A stretch of DNA of 64,000 nt from positions 1 through 64,000 of the forward strand of contig NZ_JANYUY010000027.1 in assembly GCF_025060755.1 (NCBI RefSeq). The letters are read 5' to 3'. Below are positions 51,850 through 61,163 of the stretch, piece by piece (position 1 is the stretch's first letter; each line of letters opens with the position of its first letter). The position numbers and the translations under genes were made by a program. The notes below the pieces were generated by a model. The model was not told where the DNA came from, did no database searches, and saw only the letters and a program-made list of their open reading frames with translations. The DNA comes from Paenibacillus doosanensis (GTDB lineage Bacteria > Bacillota > Bacilli > Paenibacillales > NBRC-103111).

Positions 51850-52197
51850 ATGAAAGATCTGTTTGGAAAAGCGGTTTCCCTTGGACTCGGATTTGCCGTA
51901 GCAAGCAAAGAGCAAGCGGAGAAATTCGTTGACGAGCTTGTGAAAAAAGGAGAGCTGAACAAAGCGGAATCCCAGCAATTCGTCGATGAGCTGGTCCGTA
52001 AAGGCCAGGAAGCGCAATCTTCCCTGGAAACGAAGGTTCGCGGATATATCCGGCAGGCGCTGCACGAGATGAATCTGACGACCAAAGACGACTATGTCCG
52101 GCTGACGCAGCGTATAGGCGAGCTCGAAAGAAGAGTGGCCGAGCTGGAAGGGCAGACCAAAGGTCCGGGACAGCTTCCTCCTCCGTCCGAGCTATGA
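51850..52197 (+). CDS. phasin-family-like protein
   Basis: 115 residues from ATG at 51850 (GGAGGGA 7 bp upstream). Amphipathic helical protein: KDLFGKAVSLGLGFAVASKEQAEKFVDELVKKGEL, then coiled coil IGELERRVAELEGQ (about 90-103) and a Pro-rich tail. This matches the small phasin-like/polyhydroxyalkanoate-synthesis-regulator family (COG3937). No PHA synthase is near. Its stop overlaps the aarF start (ATGA), a conserved pairing, so a role in quinone lipid or membrane metabolism is as likely as PHA. Confidence 0.75.
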   Translation: MKDLFGKAVSLGLGFAVASKEQAEKFVDELVKKGELNKAESQQFVDELVRKGQEAQSSLETKVRGYIRQALHEMNLTTKDDYVRLTQRIGELERRVAELEGQTKGPGQLPPPSEL

Positions 52198-53873
52198 GTC
52201 TGGGTCGTAAATTCCGGCATCTGCAGCGATACCACGACATCGCCAAGGCGTTCGGCAGAAACGGCTTCGGCTTCCTGATCAAGGATCTCGGACTTCCCGA
52301 TCTTCTTTCAGGAACCCGCATCGGGCTCAAGGAAAGGCGCGATACCCGCTCCCGCTCTATCGGCGAGCGGGTCCGCATGTCGCTGGAGGAGCTTGGTCCC
52401 ACGTTTATCAAAATCGGCCAAATCGCCAGCACGCGCCCGGACCTGATTCCCGCGGACATTATCGCCGAGCTGATCAAGCTGCAGGATCAGGTCCCTCCCT
52501 TCCCGTTCGAGCAGGCGCGCGAGGTGCTTGAGAACGAATTCGGCGATCCGCTCGATAAGCTGTTCGCCGAATTCGCGGAGACGCCGATGGCTGCCGCTTC
52601 AATCGGACAAGTTCACCTTGCCCGGCTGCACAGCGGGGAGAAAGTCGCCGTCAAAATTCAGCGACCGAACATCCGCTCCGTCGTGGAGACGGACCTGGAA
52701 ATATTGGAGGATCTCGCCCGGCTCGCCGAGCATCGTATCGAATGGGCCGCCAAATATCAGGTGCGGGATATGGTGTACGAATTGTCTCAATCGCTGCGGG
52801 CCGAGCTGGATTATACGAATGAGGGCCGCAATGCCCAGCGGATGGGCAAGGCTGCGGAGCGGAACCCGCATGTCCGGTTTCCGAATATTTACTGGGACTT
52901 TACGAGCAGGAACGTTCTGACGATGGATTACCTTGAAGGGGTCAAAATAACGGAGACGGAGCAGCTGGAGAAGCACGGTTACGATCGCAAGACGATCTCG
53001 GAGCGGATAGCGCGGACGCTGTTTCAGCAAATTTTCGTCGACGGATATTTTCATGCGGACCCGCATCCGGGGAATATTATGGTGCTGCCCGGGGAAGTGA
53101 TCGGGCTTATCGACTTTGGAATGGTCGGCCGGCTGACGCCGATGATCAAATACCATTTTGCCTCGCTCGTCATCGCCCTGCGGCGCAACAGCACGGAAGG
53201 CGTTATCAAGGCGATCGACGGCATCGGCATCATCCCGGAGGAAGTAGACATGGACAGCTTGCGTGCGGATATCGACGAGCTGCGGGAGAAATATTACGAT
53301 GTGCCGCTGAGCAGACTAAGTCTCGGCGAAGCCGTGAGCGATCTGCTCAGCGTCGCCTACGAGCATCGAATCCGCATTCCTTCGGATTTGACGCTGCTCG
53401 GCAAAACCCTGCTGACGATGGAGGGCGTAGTTACTTCGCTTGATCCTTCCTTCAGCGTCGTCAGTATCGCCGAGCCGTTCGGCCGCAAGCTGTTCGCGGA
53501 GCGGTTCAGCCCTGGCAATGTGGCCGAGAACGTATGGCAGCAGCTCGGGCAATACGCGGAATTGTTGACCGACATGCCGTCGAAGCTGCGCGATCTGCTT
53601 CGGATGGTTAAGAAGGGCAAGCTTCACCTCGACATTTCGATCTCCGAGCTGGACGCTCTGATGATTAAGCTTGACCGTATCAGCAACCGGTTGTCCTTCA
53701 GCATCGTCCTGCTTGCCTTCAGCATTATTATGGTCGGCTTGATCATAGGCTCGTCGCTTGGACGGCAATCTACGCTGCTATGGGATTTCCCGGTTATCGA
53801 GATCGGATTCAGCATTGCGGCGCTGATGTTTTTGTGGCTGATCTATGCGATCTTCAAATCGGGCCGTTTTTGA
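52194..53873 (+). CDS. AarF/UbiB (ABC1) atypical kinase
   Basis: 559 residues. KxGQ motif in FIKIGQIASTRPDLIP (about 66-81), A-rich loop AAASIGQVHLARL, catalytic-type Lys in VAVKIQRPNI, ExD-type residues, DPHPGNIMV and metal Asp in IDFGMVGR. Two membrane helices at the C-terminus (about 500-555). ABC1 kinases support ubiquinone or menaquinone and other isoprenoid lipid metabolism; in Firmicutes the exact substrate is not known. Cotranslated with the phasin-like protein. Confidence 0.93.
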   Translation: MSLGRKFRHLQRYHDIAKAFGRNGFGFLIKDLGLPDLLSGTRIGLKERRDTRSRSIGERVRMSLEELGPTFIKIGQIASTRPDLIPADIIAELIKLQDQVPPFPFEQAREVLENEFGDPLDKLFAEFAETPMAAASIGQVHLARLHSGEKVAVKIQRPNIRSVVETDLEILEDLARLAEHRIEWAAKYQVRDMVYELSQSLRAELDYTNEGRNAQRMGKAAERNPHVRFPNIYWDFTSRNVLTMDYLEGVKITETEQLEKHGYDRKTISERIARTLFQQIFVDGYFHADPHPGNIMVLPGEVIGLIDFGMVGRLTPMIKYHFASLVIALRRNSTEGVIKAIDGIGIIPEEVDMDSLRADIDELREKYYDVPLSRLSLGEAVSDLLSVAYEHRIRIPSDLTLLGKTLLTMEGVVTSLDPSFSVVSIAEPFGRKLFAERFSPGNVAENVWQQLGQYAELLTDMPSKLRDLLRMVKKGKLHLDISISELDALMIKLDRISNRLSFSIVLLAFSIIMVGLIIGSSLGRQSTLLWDFPVIEIGFSIAALMFLWLIYAIFKSGRF

Positions 53874-53955
53874 TGCATAGAGAGGGAAAAGGCAGGGAGC
53901 TTCGCTCCCCCTATCCAGCCCCTCTCCCGGTTCTGCTTTCATTTCATATAAGCCG

Positions 53956-55368
53956 CTACCGCAGCGCTTCTCGTTGTTTGGTCAACTGCTTATTTAATTC
54001 CGCAACCCGGCTTTTCGTCAAATGATAAATAAAGAGCATCGCGGCCAGCGACAACAAGGAGCCCAGCGCAGGCACGAGCGTAATCGCGCTTTTTATTCCT
54101 CTGGCTACTTCCGCCGATTGCGCATCGGCTCCGGACACGTATCCGATCAGCGCCAAACATCCTCCTCCCAATCCTCCGGCCGCCGCTTGGCCGATTTTAC
54201 GCATTAACGAATATACCGCGTAAACCGTCCCCTCTTCTCTCTTGCCGGTTAAATACTCGTGATAATCGATGCAATCCGACACCATGGCCCAGACGATTAC
54301 GTTCATGAAGGCCATTCCCATCCCCGAGACGAAGCTGAGCGCAATATACACATAAGGATTAGAAATAGGCAGCATAAATAAAAAAGCGTTTACAATAACG
54401 GCAATCGAAAGCCCTCCTATTGAGGATTCCTTTTTGCCGAACCGCTTAACCAGAGGCGATAAGACCGGCATAACGACCAGCATGGCCCCCATCGTCATGA
54501 AACCGGCCAGCGAGATCAGACCCGGCTTATGAAAATAATCTTTAAACAAATAAGGCAGCAGTGCGGAGGTCAGCATTGAGGATACCAGCAGTCCGAAGGA
54601 AGCGAGCATAAGTCCGAGCAGAGAGCGGTTTCGCATAAAGCTTTTGACGATGCTTCTTAAGCTTGCTTGTTCATGAGAGGTCGTTTTGCGCGGCTGCACC
54701 CGTTCCGTCGTCAAAGCATAAGCGGAGAAATAAAAAACAATCGCCATGACGGCAAATAAAACGGCAGCGGTTACAAAACCTCCTGCGGTAGGCGTCTTCC
54801 CGTGGCTGAACAAGATAGCCGGAGCGGCCGCCAAAATAATCAAATTGGCGATGCAGGCGCCGAGCATCCTGAAGGTGGACAGCGAAGTCCGTTCCACCGG
54901 GTCGGAGGTGATGACCGAAGCGAGCGAGCCGTACGGTATATTGATCGTCGAGTAAGCGAAGCCCCATACGATATAGGTGACCGCCGCATAGGCAAGCCTC
55001 CATCCCGCGCTTAAGTGCGGCAGCGCTATGAACGTCAGTACGCCAAGCGCCGTAACCGGCAGGGCGCTGTAGAGCAAATAAGGTCTGAACTTCCCCCGGG
55101 GTCCCGGCTTTCGCGAATCGACGAAGGCGCCCCAGCCTACATCGAACAACGCGTCCAGCACCCGGGCCACAAGAAGAATGATCCCCGCGGTCGCCCCTGC
55201 AATACCGGCTACATCGGTATAAAACAGCATTAAATACCCGCCGATAAAAGCAAAAAACATATCGTTGCCCATATCCCCGAACATATATCCGATCTTATCC
55301 CGCATGCCGAACGGGCGCCGCTGCCGTGATATAGCTTGCGGGCGATTCGACTCCATCTGTGTTTTCAT
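53956..55368 (-). CDS. GPH-family glycoside/glucuronide:cation symporter
   Basis: 470 residues, twelve helices. GPH landmarks: GDMGNDMFFAFIGGYLMLFYTDVAGI, DALFDVGWGAFVDSRKPGPRGKFRPYLL (cation/sugar site), and the loop DYHEYLTGKREEGTVYAVYSLMRKIGQAAAG near the C-terminal part. It lies 89 bp after the beta-glucuronidase, and both resemble uidB-uidA. It imports the glucuronide with Na+ or H+. Confidence 0.9.
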   Translation of the reverse strand: MKTQMESNRPQAISRQRRPFGMRDKIGYMFGDMGNDMFFAFIGGYLMLFYTDVAGIAGATAGIILLVARVLDALFDVGWGAFVDSRKPGPRGKFRPYLLYSALPVTALGVLTFIALPHLSAGWRLAYAAVTYIVWGFAYSTINIPYGSLASVITSDPVERTSLSTFRMLGACIANLIILAAAPAILFSHGKTPTAGGFVTAAVLFAVMAIVFYFSAYALTTERVQPRKTTSHEQASLRSIVKSFMRNRSLLGLMLASFGLLVSSMLTSALLPYLFKDYFHKPGLISLAGFMTMGAMLVVMPVLSPLVKRFGKKESSIGGLSIAVIVNAFLFMLPISNPYVYIALSFVSGMGMAFMNVIVWAMVSDCIDYHEYLTGKREEGTVYAVYSLMRKIGQAAAGGLGGGCLALIGYVSGADAQSAEVARGIKSAITLVPALGSLLSLAAMLFIYHLTKSRVAELNKQLTKQREALR

Positions 55369-55457
55369 ATGTGTGTTCCCCCGTGTCGGATTAGTATAGA
55401 GTTTTTGCGGGGAACCATACTTTTAGATATGGCTTAGGCTCCCCGCATTGGAACTGC

Positions 55458-57254
55458 TTATTTATAGTAGTAATTGGGAATCGACGACCATCTGCTGCGC
55501 AGCTCGTAAGCCGCATATTTCGGTTTGCGTTCGCGGGTAAAAATCCCCTTTTTATTCCCCTGAACCCTCATGATGCCCTGACTCGTCTGAAAATCGGCAA
55601 AATTCCATACCTGCTCGCCGATCACATGCTCGAATTCGTCGAATACCTGATGATTCGCCTGCAAATATTCGGCCTGATATTCCTCGGTAAACATGACGGA
55701 ATCGACGTCGTGGAAACCGGCGATCGTGTCCGCGCCGTACTCGGTGAAAATAACCGGTTTGCCGGGGCAGCGGCTTTGCCAGCCCTGCAGTTCTTGACGC
55801 AAATAAGCTTTGGCCGTATCCAGGCTGCCCGGTTCGAAATACCAGCCGTAGTACCGGTTCAAGGCAAGCACGTCGACGAGGTCGGAGACTTGACATTTCT
55901 CCGGCGTCGCCATTTGGTGGGTGACGATCGTAATAGGTCTTTTTTGCGGATCGAGCTCTTTGGCCAAATCGGCGAGCGGCGCAAAATAATCGTAAGCTCC
56001 TTCTTCCTCCGTAGCCGCCTCGTTCGCCAGCGACCACATCACCACGCACGGATGATTTTTATCCCTGGCAATCAGTTCCCTAATCACATCTTTGTGATGC
56101 TCCAAGGTCGTTACATTCGACCAGGTGCTGCGCCGTTCTCCTCCGGTGAACATGGTCATAAAGCTCAAATGCAGGCCGACGGCCGGCGTCTCATCGATAA
56201 CGACAATCCCTTCCTTGTCAGCCAGCCGCATCAGCTCTTCCGAATACGGATAATGAGACGTCCGGAAGGAATTCGCTCCAAGCCATTTCATCAACTGGAA
56301 ATCTTTGACGTTCACCGCTTCGTCCATTCCCCTCCCGTGCACAGGAGCGTCTTCATGCTTGCCGAAGCCTTTGAAATAAAACGGCTTGCCGTTGATCAGA
56401 AACTGTCTATCCTTCACTTCGACGGTACGGACGCCGAAGGGCTGCTCGTATACGTCGAGGATACGATCCTCCTTCATCAGCTCGACTTTTAGCGTATATA
56501 AATAACTTTCCTGCGGTTCCCACAGCTTGACGCCGGCAATTTCGACCGTGCCCTGCGCTCCCCTGCTGAAGTCCGCCGCCTTGGCGCCGTTCTCGTCCAG
56601 AACGCTTACCCGCGCTTCGGCGTCGCCTTCGATAGCCAGCTCGTAATCGGCGAACCCGGTATCTCCTTCATAACGCGTCACAACGGTAATATCGCGGACA
56701 TAGGTTCGCGGCGTCGTATAAATTTTAACGGGCCGGTGCAGACCCGCATAGTTGAAGAAATCAAAATTAGGCGAGTTTTTAACCACTTTGCCGAGTCCAG
56801 GCACTTCCTTCTCCGAATAGATGCCGATCGGCAGCGTGCTCTCGTCCAAAACGTTGTTGACGGCGACGGTAAGCCGGTTTTTGCCGGCAGCCAGCAGCGA
56901 ATTGATCTCGCATTCGAAAGGGGTAAAGCCGCCTTTATGCTCAGCCGCCAATATCCCGTTCACATACACCTTGGCCGTATGCGTCGCCGAGCCGAATCGC
57001 AGTACAACGCGCTCGGAGGAAATCATCGCCGGGACCGCGAATTCCCGCTCGTACCATACCCAGCCGACATGATCGCGGATTTCCTTGCCTACGGCCAAAT
57101 CGTTATAAGAGGAAGGCACCGCCATACGAATCGGATTGTCCAGCTTAGCTTCGTACCATTTGTGTTCGAATCCTTTGCCGTCGTCCAGCTTGAAGTTCCA
57201 AATCCCGCTTAAGTCGATAACCGCGCGGGACTCCGTTACGATCGGATATAACAT
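55458..57254 (-). CDS. uidA: beta-glucuronidase (GH2)
   Basis: 598 residues from ATG at 57254 (GGAGTGGTG upstream), the standard length. Sugar-binding jelly roll 1-180, immunoglobulin-like domain about 180-270, TIM barrel from about 275. Acid/base Glu412 ([12 protein letters not shown]) and nucleophile Glu505 (VIFTEYGAD) align in number with Glu413 and Glu504 of Escherichia coli GusA. The conserved [11 protein letters not shown] and the C-terminal [14 protein letters not shown] (Asn-Lys recognising the carboxylate) are also present. It hydrolyses beta-D-glucuronides in the cytoplasm. Confidence 0.95.
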   Translation of the reverse strand: MLYPIVTESRAVIDLSGIWNFKLDDGKGFEHKWYEAKLDNPIRMAVPSSYNDLAVGKEIRDHVGWVWYEREFAVPAMISSERVVLRFGSATHTAKVYVNGILAAEHKGGFTPFECEINSLLAAGKNRLTVAVNNVLDESTLPIGIYSEKEVPGLGKVVKNSPNFDFFNYAGLHRPVKIYTTPRTYVRDITVVTRYEGDTGFADYELAIEGDAEARVSVLDENGAKAADFSRGAQGTVEIAGVKLWEPQESYLYTLKVELMKEDRILDVYEQPFGVRTVEVKDRQFLINGKPFYFKGFGKHEDAPVHGRGMDEAVNVKDFQLMKWLGANSFRTSHYPYSEELMRLADKEGIVVIDETPAVGLHLSFMTMFTGGERRSTWSNVTTLEHHKDVIRELIARDKNHPCVVMWSLANEAATEEEGAYDYFAPLADLAKELDPQKRPITIVTHQMATPEKCQVSDLVDVLALNRYYGWYFEPGSLDTAKAYLRQELQGWQSRCPGKPVIFTEYGADTIAGFHDVDSVMFTEEYQAEYLQANHQVFDEFEHVIGEQVWNFADFQTSQGIMRVQGNKKGIFTRERKPKYAAYELRSRWSSIPNYYYK

Positions 57255-57273
57255 GAGTTCACCACTCCTTATT

Positions 57274-57287
57274 TGAAAGTGCTTACT
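57274..57287 (-). promoter_or_regulatory. cre-like site before uidA
   Basis: The plus strand reads TGAAAGTGCTTACT, 13 of 14 positions of the CcpA consensus TGWAARCGYTWNCW. It lies between the -10 TATAAT (57299-57294, minus strand) and the uidA start, where CcpA would act as a block. Confidence 0.6.
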
Positions 57288-57293
57288 TTTTGT

Positions 57294-57299
57294 ATTATA
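57294..57299 (-). promoter_or_regulatory. -10 element of the uidA operon
   Basis: TATAAT on the minus strand, 40 bp upstream of the ATG. No -35 of consensus type at 16-18 bp, as expected for an AraC-activated promoter. Confidence 0.5.
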
Positions 57300-57391
57300 G
57301 TTGAACCTGGGAAACATACGTTAGGACTATAATTGCAATAACAGGATGATATTGATCCTTTCTAATATGCCGATCGAGAGGAGCAAATAGG

Positions 57392-58693
57392 ATGAATCAT
57401 AAAATGACGGAAGCTTCGGAAGAACGGGAGGATGAAACCGTCCGGCATGAAGCCCGATTGTCGCTGGCCGGAATGACGGTATTCCGGCTGACGGATATGA
57501 ATACGAGCGTCCTCTCGCTGCAAGGCGCCGTCCAATTTCATTTGGAGCGAATCGAGCTTCCCGACTTTTTGCTTGAGCAACAGGAGGAATGTTACCGCGC
57601 TTTAAGAGACGACGCGCAGCTTGCGCTTGCGCAAGGCGGACCCTCGCGCTGTTCTCTGTATGCCGGATCGCTTGGACTGACGTACATTGCAGCTCCGCTT
57701 CGCCCATGCGAAGCCGAAAGCTCGCTTATAGTCGTCGGGCCGTTCCTCAGACAGCTTCCTGATAAAATAACAGCGGAAGGCGGCGCCATCGACCGCACCA
57801 ACGCCATCGTTTTGAACAAACTGATGCAAAATATGAAGATCATGAGCTCGTCCCAAATTCAGACGGTGGCCAATCTGCTGTACCGGTTGGATGCTATAGA
57901 GCACGCGCCCCTGCACGTCGTCGAGGCACCGGGGAGCGCTGCGGCCAGCGGCGGAGGGGCCCGTCGCGCTTCGCGGCTGCATGAGCCTGACGATAACCAA
58001 GTGGAGCTGATCGGGCTGCGCTACCGGATTCAGAAAAAGCTGAGCCATGCGGTAGCATCGGGTCATAAAGCGGAGGCGCAGCGTATTATCGAACGCAGCC
58101 GTCATCTGTTCGACTTCTCCGAACGTTTTCCCGGACAACCTGTACGGGCCCTGAAAAATACGAGCATCGTCAACAACACTTTACTGCGAATCGCAGCGGA
58201 GAAAGGCGGAGTCCCTTCCTTGTATTTGCATCTGACCTCCGAATATTTCGCCATCCGGATTGAGAGCGCCGACAAGATCGCCGTGCTGGAGCTGCTGAAC
58301 CGGCAAATGCTGGACGAATACTGCGATCTGGTTCAAACCCACTCGACGGCCCGGTATTCCCCTACGGTGCAAACCGCGGTCCAGCATCTGGCCGTCTATT
58401 ATAACAAGCCGCTGCAGCTGCGGCGGCTGGCGGATGCTTGCGAAGTTCACCCCTCTCATCTTTCGCGGATATTCAAGCGGGAGACCGGTCTGACCTTAAC
58501 CGAATTCCAGCATCGGCTGCGGCTGAACGAGGCCAAATTTTTGCTCAAGACCGAGGTTTGCTCTATTGACGATATCGCATGGCAGGTGGGCTTCGAGGAC
58601 GCGAGCTATTTCTCGCGCGTGTTTAAAAAGCAGGAAGGAATATCTCCAACCGAATTCCGAAATTCGGAAACGAACAAAAAGGGAGAGCCTTGA
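57392..58693 (+). CDS. AraC-family activator of the glucuronide genes
   Basis: 433 residues. Unusual ligand part of about 325 residues, with two AraC-type helix-turn-helix motifs at the C-terminus (about 345-425): RRLADACEVHPSHLSRIFKRETG and IDDIAWQVGFEDASYFSRVFKKQEGISPTEFR. Divergent from uidA, 137 bp apart, so it probably senses a glucuronide or related sugar and activates the operon. AGGAG precedes ATG. The terminator of the repeat protein gene overlaps its last codons. Confidence 0.9.
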   Translation: MNHKMTEASEEREDETVRHEARLSLAGMTVFRLTDMNTSVLSLQGAVQFHLERIELPDFLLEQQEECYRALRDDAQLALAQGGPSRCSLYAGSLGLTYIAAPLRPCEAESSLIVVGPFLRQLPDKITAEGGAIDRTNAIVLNKLMQNMKIMSSSQIQTVANLLYRLDAIEHAPLHVVEAPGSAAASGGGARRASRLHEPDDNQVELIGLRYRIQKKLSHAVASGHKAEAQRIIERSRHLFDFSERFPGQPVRALKNTSIVNNTLLRIAAEKGGVPSLYLHLTSEYFAIRIESADKIAVLELLNRQMLDEYCDLVQTHSTARYSPTVQTAVQHLAVYYNKPLQLRRLADACEVHPSHLSRIFKRETGLTLTEFQHRLRLNEAKFLLKTEVCSIDDIAWQVGFEDASYFSRVFKKQEGISPTEFRNSETNKKGEP

Positions 58694-58703
58694 AGGCCCT
58701 CCC
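58675..58703 (-). terminator. terminator of the GWGGGWGQ-repeat gene
   Basis: Minus strand: GGGAGGGCCTTC (58703-58692) pairs with GAAGGC-type arm GGCTCTCCC (58689-58681), then TTTTTG. It overlaps the 3' end of the convergent AraC gene. Confidence 0.7.
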
Positions 58704-58722
58704 ATTCGCGGTTTGCCGATAA

Positions 58723-59256
58723 TTATTCTTCCCTCTCAGTTTGCTGTCCCCAGCTTCCTCCCCAACCAGGCTGCTGTCCCCAGCCTCCGCCCCAACCGGG
58801 CTGCTGTCCCCAGCTTCCGCCCCAACCGGGCTGCTGTCCCCAGCCTCCGCCCCAGCCGGGCTGCTGTCCCCAACCTCCGCCCCAACCGGGCTGCTGTCCC
58901 CAGCCTCCGCCCCAGCCGGGCTGCTGTCCCCAGCCTCCGCCCCAACCGGGCTGCTGTCCCCAGCCTCCGCCCCAGCCGGGGTGCTGCCACCAGCCTCCGC
59001 CCCAACCGGGCTGCTGCTGTCCCCAGCCTCCGCCCCAACCGGGGTGCTGCTGTCCCCAGCCTCCACCCCAACCGGGATGATGCTGTTGTCCCCAACCTCC
59101 GCTAGGATGCTGCTGTCCCCAGCCTCCGCCTTGACTGCCGCCTTGGCCGGTTCCATGACTGCCCCCAGTAGTTCCAGTGCCGTGGCCGCCCCAATGTCCT
59201 ACTCCGCGTTCAACCTGCTCTGTGAATGGGAAATCACTCATCTTGGTCACATCCAT
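58723..59256 (-). CDS. Gly/Trp/Gln-rich tandem-repeat protein
   Basis: About 177 residues from ATG at 59256 (an alternative ATG at 59241 gives MSDFPFTEQVERGVG). After an about 35-residue non-repetitive head with several His (GHWGGHGTGTTGGSH), there are about 13 copies of a decapeptide QPGWGGGWGQ or its variant HPGWGGGWGQ/QPGWGGSWGQ to the end. No signal peptide, no membrane helix. The unit resembles the mammalian prion octarepeat PHGGGWGQ, which binds Cu(II). A spore coat or surface role is a guess. The start is uncertain, since AAGGA lies directly on the first ATG. Confidence 0.7.
   Translation of the reverse strand: MDVTKMSDFPFTEQVERGVGHWGGHGTGTTGGSHGTGQGGSQGGGWGQQHPSGGWGQQHHPGWGGGWGQQHPGWGGGWGQQQPGWGGGWWQHPGWGGGWGQQPGWGGGWGQQPGWGGGWGQQPGWGGGWGQQPGWGGGWGQQPGWGGSWGQQPGWGGGWGQQPGWGGSWGQQTEREE
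58741..59110 (-). repeat. 30-bp tandem repeat array
   Basis: Unit seen on the plus strand as CCCCAACCGGGCTGCTGTCC followed by a 10-base remainder, 30 bp, 12-13 copies with few substitutions (C/A in the Pro codon region, some CAG/CAT). It encodes the decapeptide repeats of the gene above. Three units carry a 3-bp addition giving an extra Gln. Confidence 0.85.
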
Positions 59257-59324
59257 TCCTTGGAATCTGCTTTCATGGTTAAAAATATATGAGGACTTCT
59301 TGTACACATTGTCATTTTTTTTTT

Positions 59325-59365
59325 GAAAAAAAGCTTCCAATCGCAATCAAAGCGAATTGGAAGCT
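59325..59365 (-). terminator. terminator of the siderophore-type ABC operon
   Basis: Minus strand: AGCTTCCAATTCGC (59365-59352) pairs with GCGATTGGAAGCT (59344-59332, one bulge), then TTTTTTC. It starts 35 bp after the last ABC gene stop. Confidence 0.88.
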
Positions 59366-59399
59366 CATGGAAGACCGCGTCTGTCGCCCGATTGTCGGG

Positions 59400-61163
59400 C
59401 TACCTGCGCGGGGACACGGCCGTCTCCGAGGCGAGGCTCCAGCCTCCCGTCTCTTGCTGCAGCCGCCACAGCCTTGCATACAAACCGTCTTGAAGCAGCA
59501 GTTCTTCATGCCGGCCTTGCTGGGCGATGCGGCCCTGATCCATCACGATGATGTTGTCGGCTTTTTTGATCGTCTTCAGCCTATGGGCAATGACAATGAC
59601 GGTCCTTCCCTTAATCAACCGGTCGATAGCCTTTTGAATCTCAGCCTCATTCTCAGGGTCGAGGGACGCCGTAGCCTCGTCCAGCAGGACGATCGGCGCA
59701 TCTTTTAGAATGGCGCGGGCGATGGAAATCCGCTGCTTTTCGCCGCCGGATAACGTGCTGCCGCCCTCTCCTACGGGCGTATCGTAGCCTTGGGGCAGCC
59801 GCATAATAAATTCGTGGCAGCAAGCCTGCTTCGCGGCCTCCTCCAGCTCCTCGCGGGTTGCATCGCTTTTGCCGAACCGGATATTGTTGCCGATCGTATC
59901 TTGGAACAAGTAAACGTCCTGGAATACCATCGATATATTTCTCAATAGCGCTTCCGGCTCCATGTCTCTGACCTTCTCGCCGCCCATCAGCACTTCTCCC
60001 TCCGCAGGATCGTAGAACCGGGCGATAAGCCGCAGCAGCGTGCTCTTCCCGCTGCCCGACGGCCCGACCAATGCCGTAAGCGATCCCTCAGGCATCCGCG
60101 CGCTAACGCTGCGTAAAGTCACGTTCTCGTTATAGCCGAACGTCACGCTTTGAAGCTCTACATCATGCTTGTTCGAAGGAGGCGTCCGTTCTCCGGACAT
60201 AACCGGCTGTTCGAGCAAACGGACGATCCGCTCGCCCGCCTGCTCATGATAGCGAAACTCGACATAGTTGACGAGCGCCGTCGTGAGCGGGTCGAACACC
60301 CGCGTCCCAATGATCAGGAACGTGACGAACACCGTCAAGTTCAGACTCCCGCCCATCAGCAGGTGAACGCCGGTCAGCGCCATCACCGTCAGCCCGGCCC
60401 TGAGGCAGGCGATAGCGCTCAGCACAATCGGGCCGAGCAATCCTTCAATCCGGATGCTGTGGCGCATCAGTTCCTTGAAGGACATCTCCAGCCGGACGAA
60501 GCTGTCCCCGGTCATATTATAAGCTTTGATCACACGGATGCCGTTCAAATACTCCTGCAGCCGGTTGGCCGCATCAATCTTGGCGCGCATGTGGCGGGCG
60601 CCGAGCTGCCTTTGAAAGCGCGAGGTGAATGCGAGCAGAAGGGCCGAGACCGGCAGCGCGGCGAACATGGCTATCGCCATTCGCCAATCCATGAACGCCA
60701 GTCCCGCGAAGGCCAGGACAGGCAGCACCAGCGCGCCGATCATCTGCGGCACCAGATGAGAGATGCCGTGTTCGACCATGGTGAAGTCGCCCATCATCAT
60801 ATTGGCGAGGTCGCCGGGATCTCGCTTGTTCAAATAGCCGAGCGGCAGCCTCCGCAGATGCTCGGCCAAATTGGTGCGCCCCTCCGCGGCGGCGCCGTAG
60901 GCTTCGCGGAATTGCGACCGGTAGGCGGGAATCTCCGCCCCGTACAGCAGAAGCAGCGCGAGAACCATGCCCGCGCACAGCCACCATAGCGCCGCAGTTT
61001 GCAGCGGCTCTCCCGGATGCATGAAGGGGGCGAAGATCAGTCTCGCCGCCGCCACCAGCAGTGCGAACGGCAATATGCCCGCTATGTTGGCAAGCAGCGT
61101 ATACAGCACCGGCTTGATCAGCTTGCGGGGGTTGCCCGCCGTAATGAAGTGCAGCATGCTCAT
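59400..61163 (-). CDS. ABC half-transporter, IrtB/YbtQ-like
   Basis: 587 residues. Six helices in the first 310 residues (exporter fold), then ATPase with Walker [11 protein letters not shown]-loop FQDVYLFQD, signature LSGGEKQR, Walker B LLDEATASLDPENE and H-loop AHRLKT. The pairing with a similar half-transporter, an AraC-type regulator and a siderophore-binding remnant fits the YbtPQ/IrtAB group, exporter-fold proteins that import ferri-siderophores. Starts inside the end of the partner gene (4-bp overlap). Confidence 0.85.
   Translation of the reverse strand: MSMLHFITAGNPRKLIKPVLYTLLANIAGILPFALLVAAARLIFAPFMHPGEPLQTAALWWLCAGMVLALLLLYGAEIPAYRSQFREAYGAAAEGRTNLAEHLRRLPLGYLNKRDPGDLANMMMGDFTMVEHGISHLVPQMIGALVLPVLAFAGLAFMDWRMAIAMFAALPVSALLLAFTSRFQRQLGARHMRAKIDAANRLQEYLNGIRVIKAYNMTGDSFVRLEMSFKELMRHSIRIEGLLGPIVLSAIACLRAGLTVMALTGVHLLMGGSLNLTVFVTFLIIGTRVFDPLTTALVNYVEFRYHEQAGERIVRLLEQPVMSGERTPPSNKHDVELQSVTFGYNENVTLRSVSARMPEGSLTALVGPSGSGKSTLLRLIARFYDPAEGEVLMGGEKVRDMEPEALLRNISMVFQDVYLFQDTIGNNIRFGKSDATREELEEAAKQACCHEFIMRLPQGYDTPVGEGGSTLSGGEKQRISIARAILKDAPIVLLDEATASLDPENEAEIQKAIDRLIKGRTVIVIAHRLKTIKKADNIIVMDQGRIAQQGRHEELLLQDGLYARLWRLQQETGGWSLASETAVSPRR

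Noticed and set aside
55395-55446. GCGGGGA/TCCCCGC hairpin between uidA and the symporter gene as a terminator
   Set aside because: No T-run on either strand; more likely a stability or processing element, if anything.
58566-59292. Long plus-strand ORFs (179 and 183 codons, Pro/Ser/Arg repeats) opposite the Gly/Trp-rich gene
   Set aside because: They are by-products of the 30-bp repeat, which keeps several frames open. They lack ribosome sites, and one overlaps the AraC gene.
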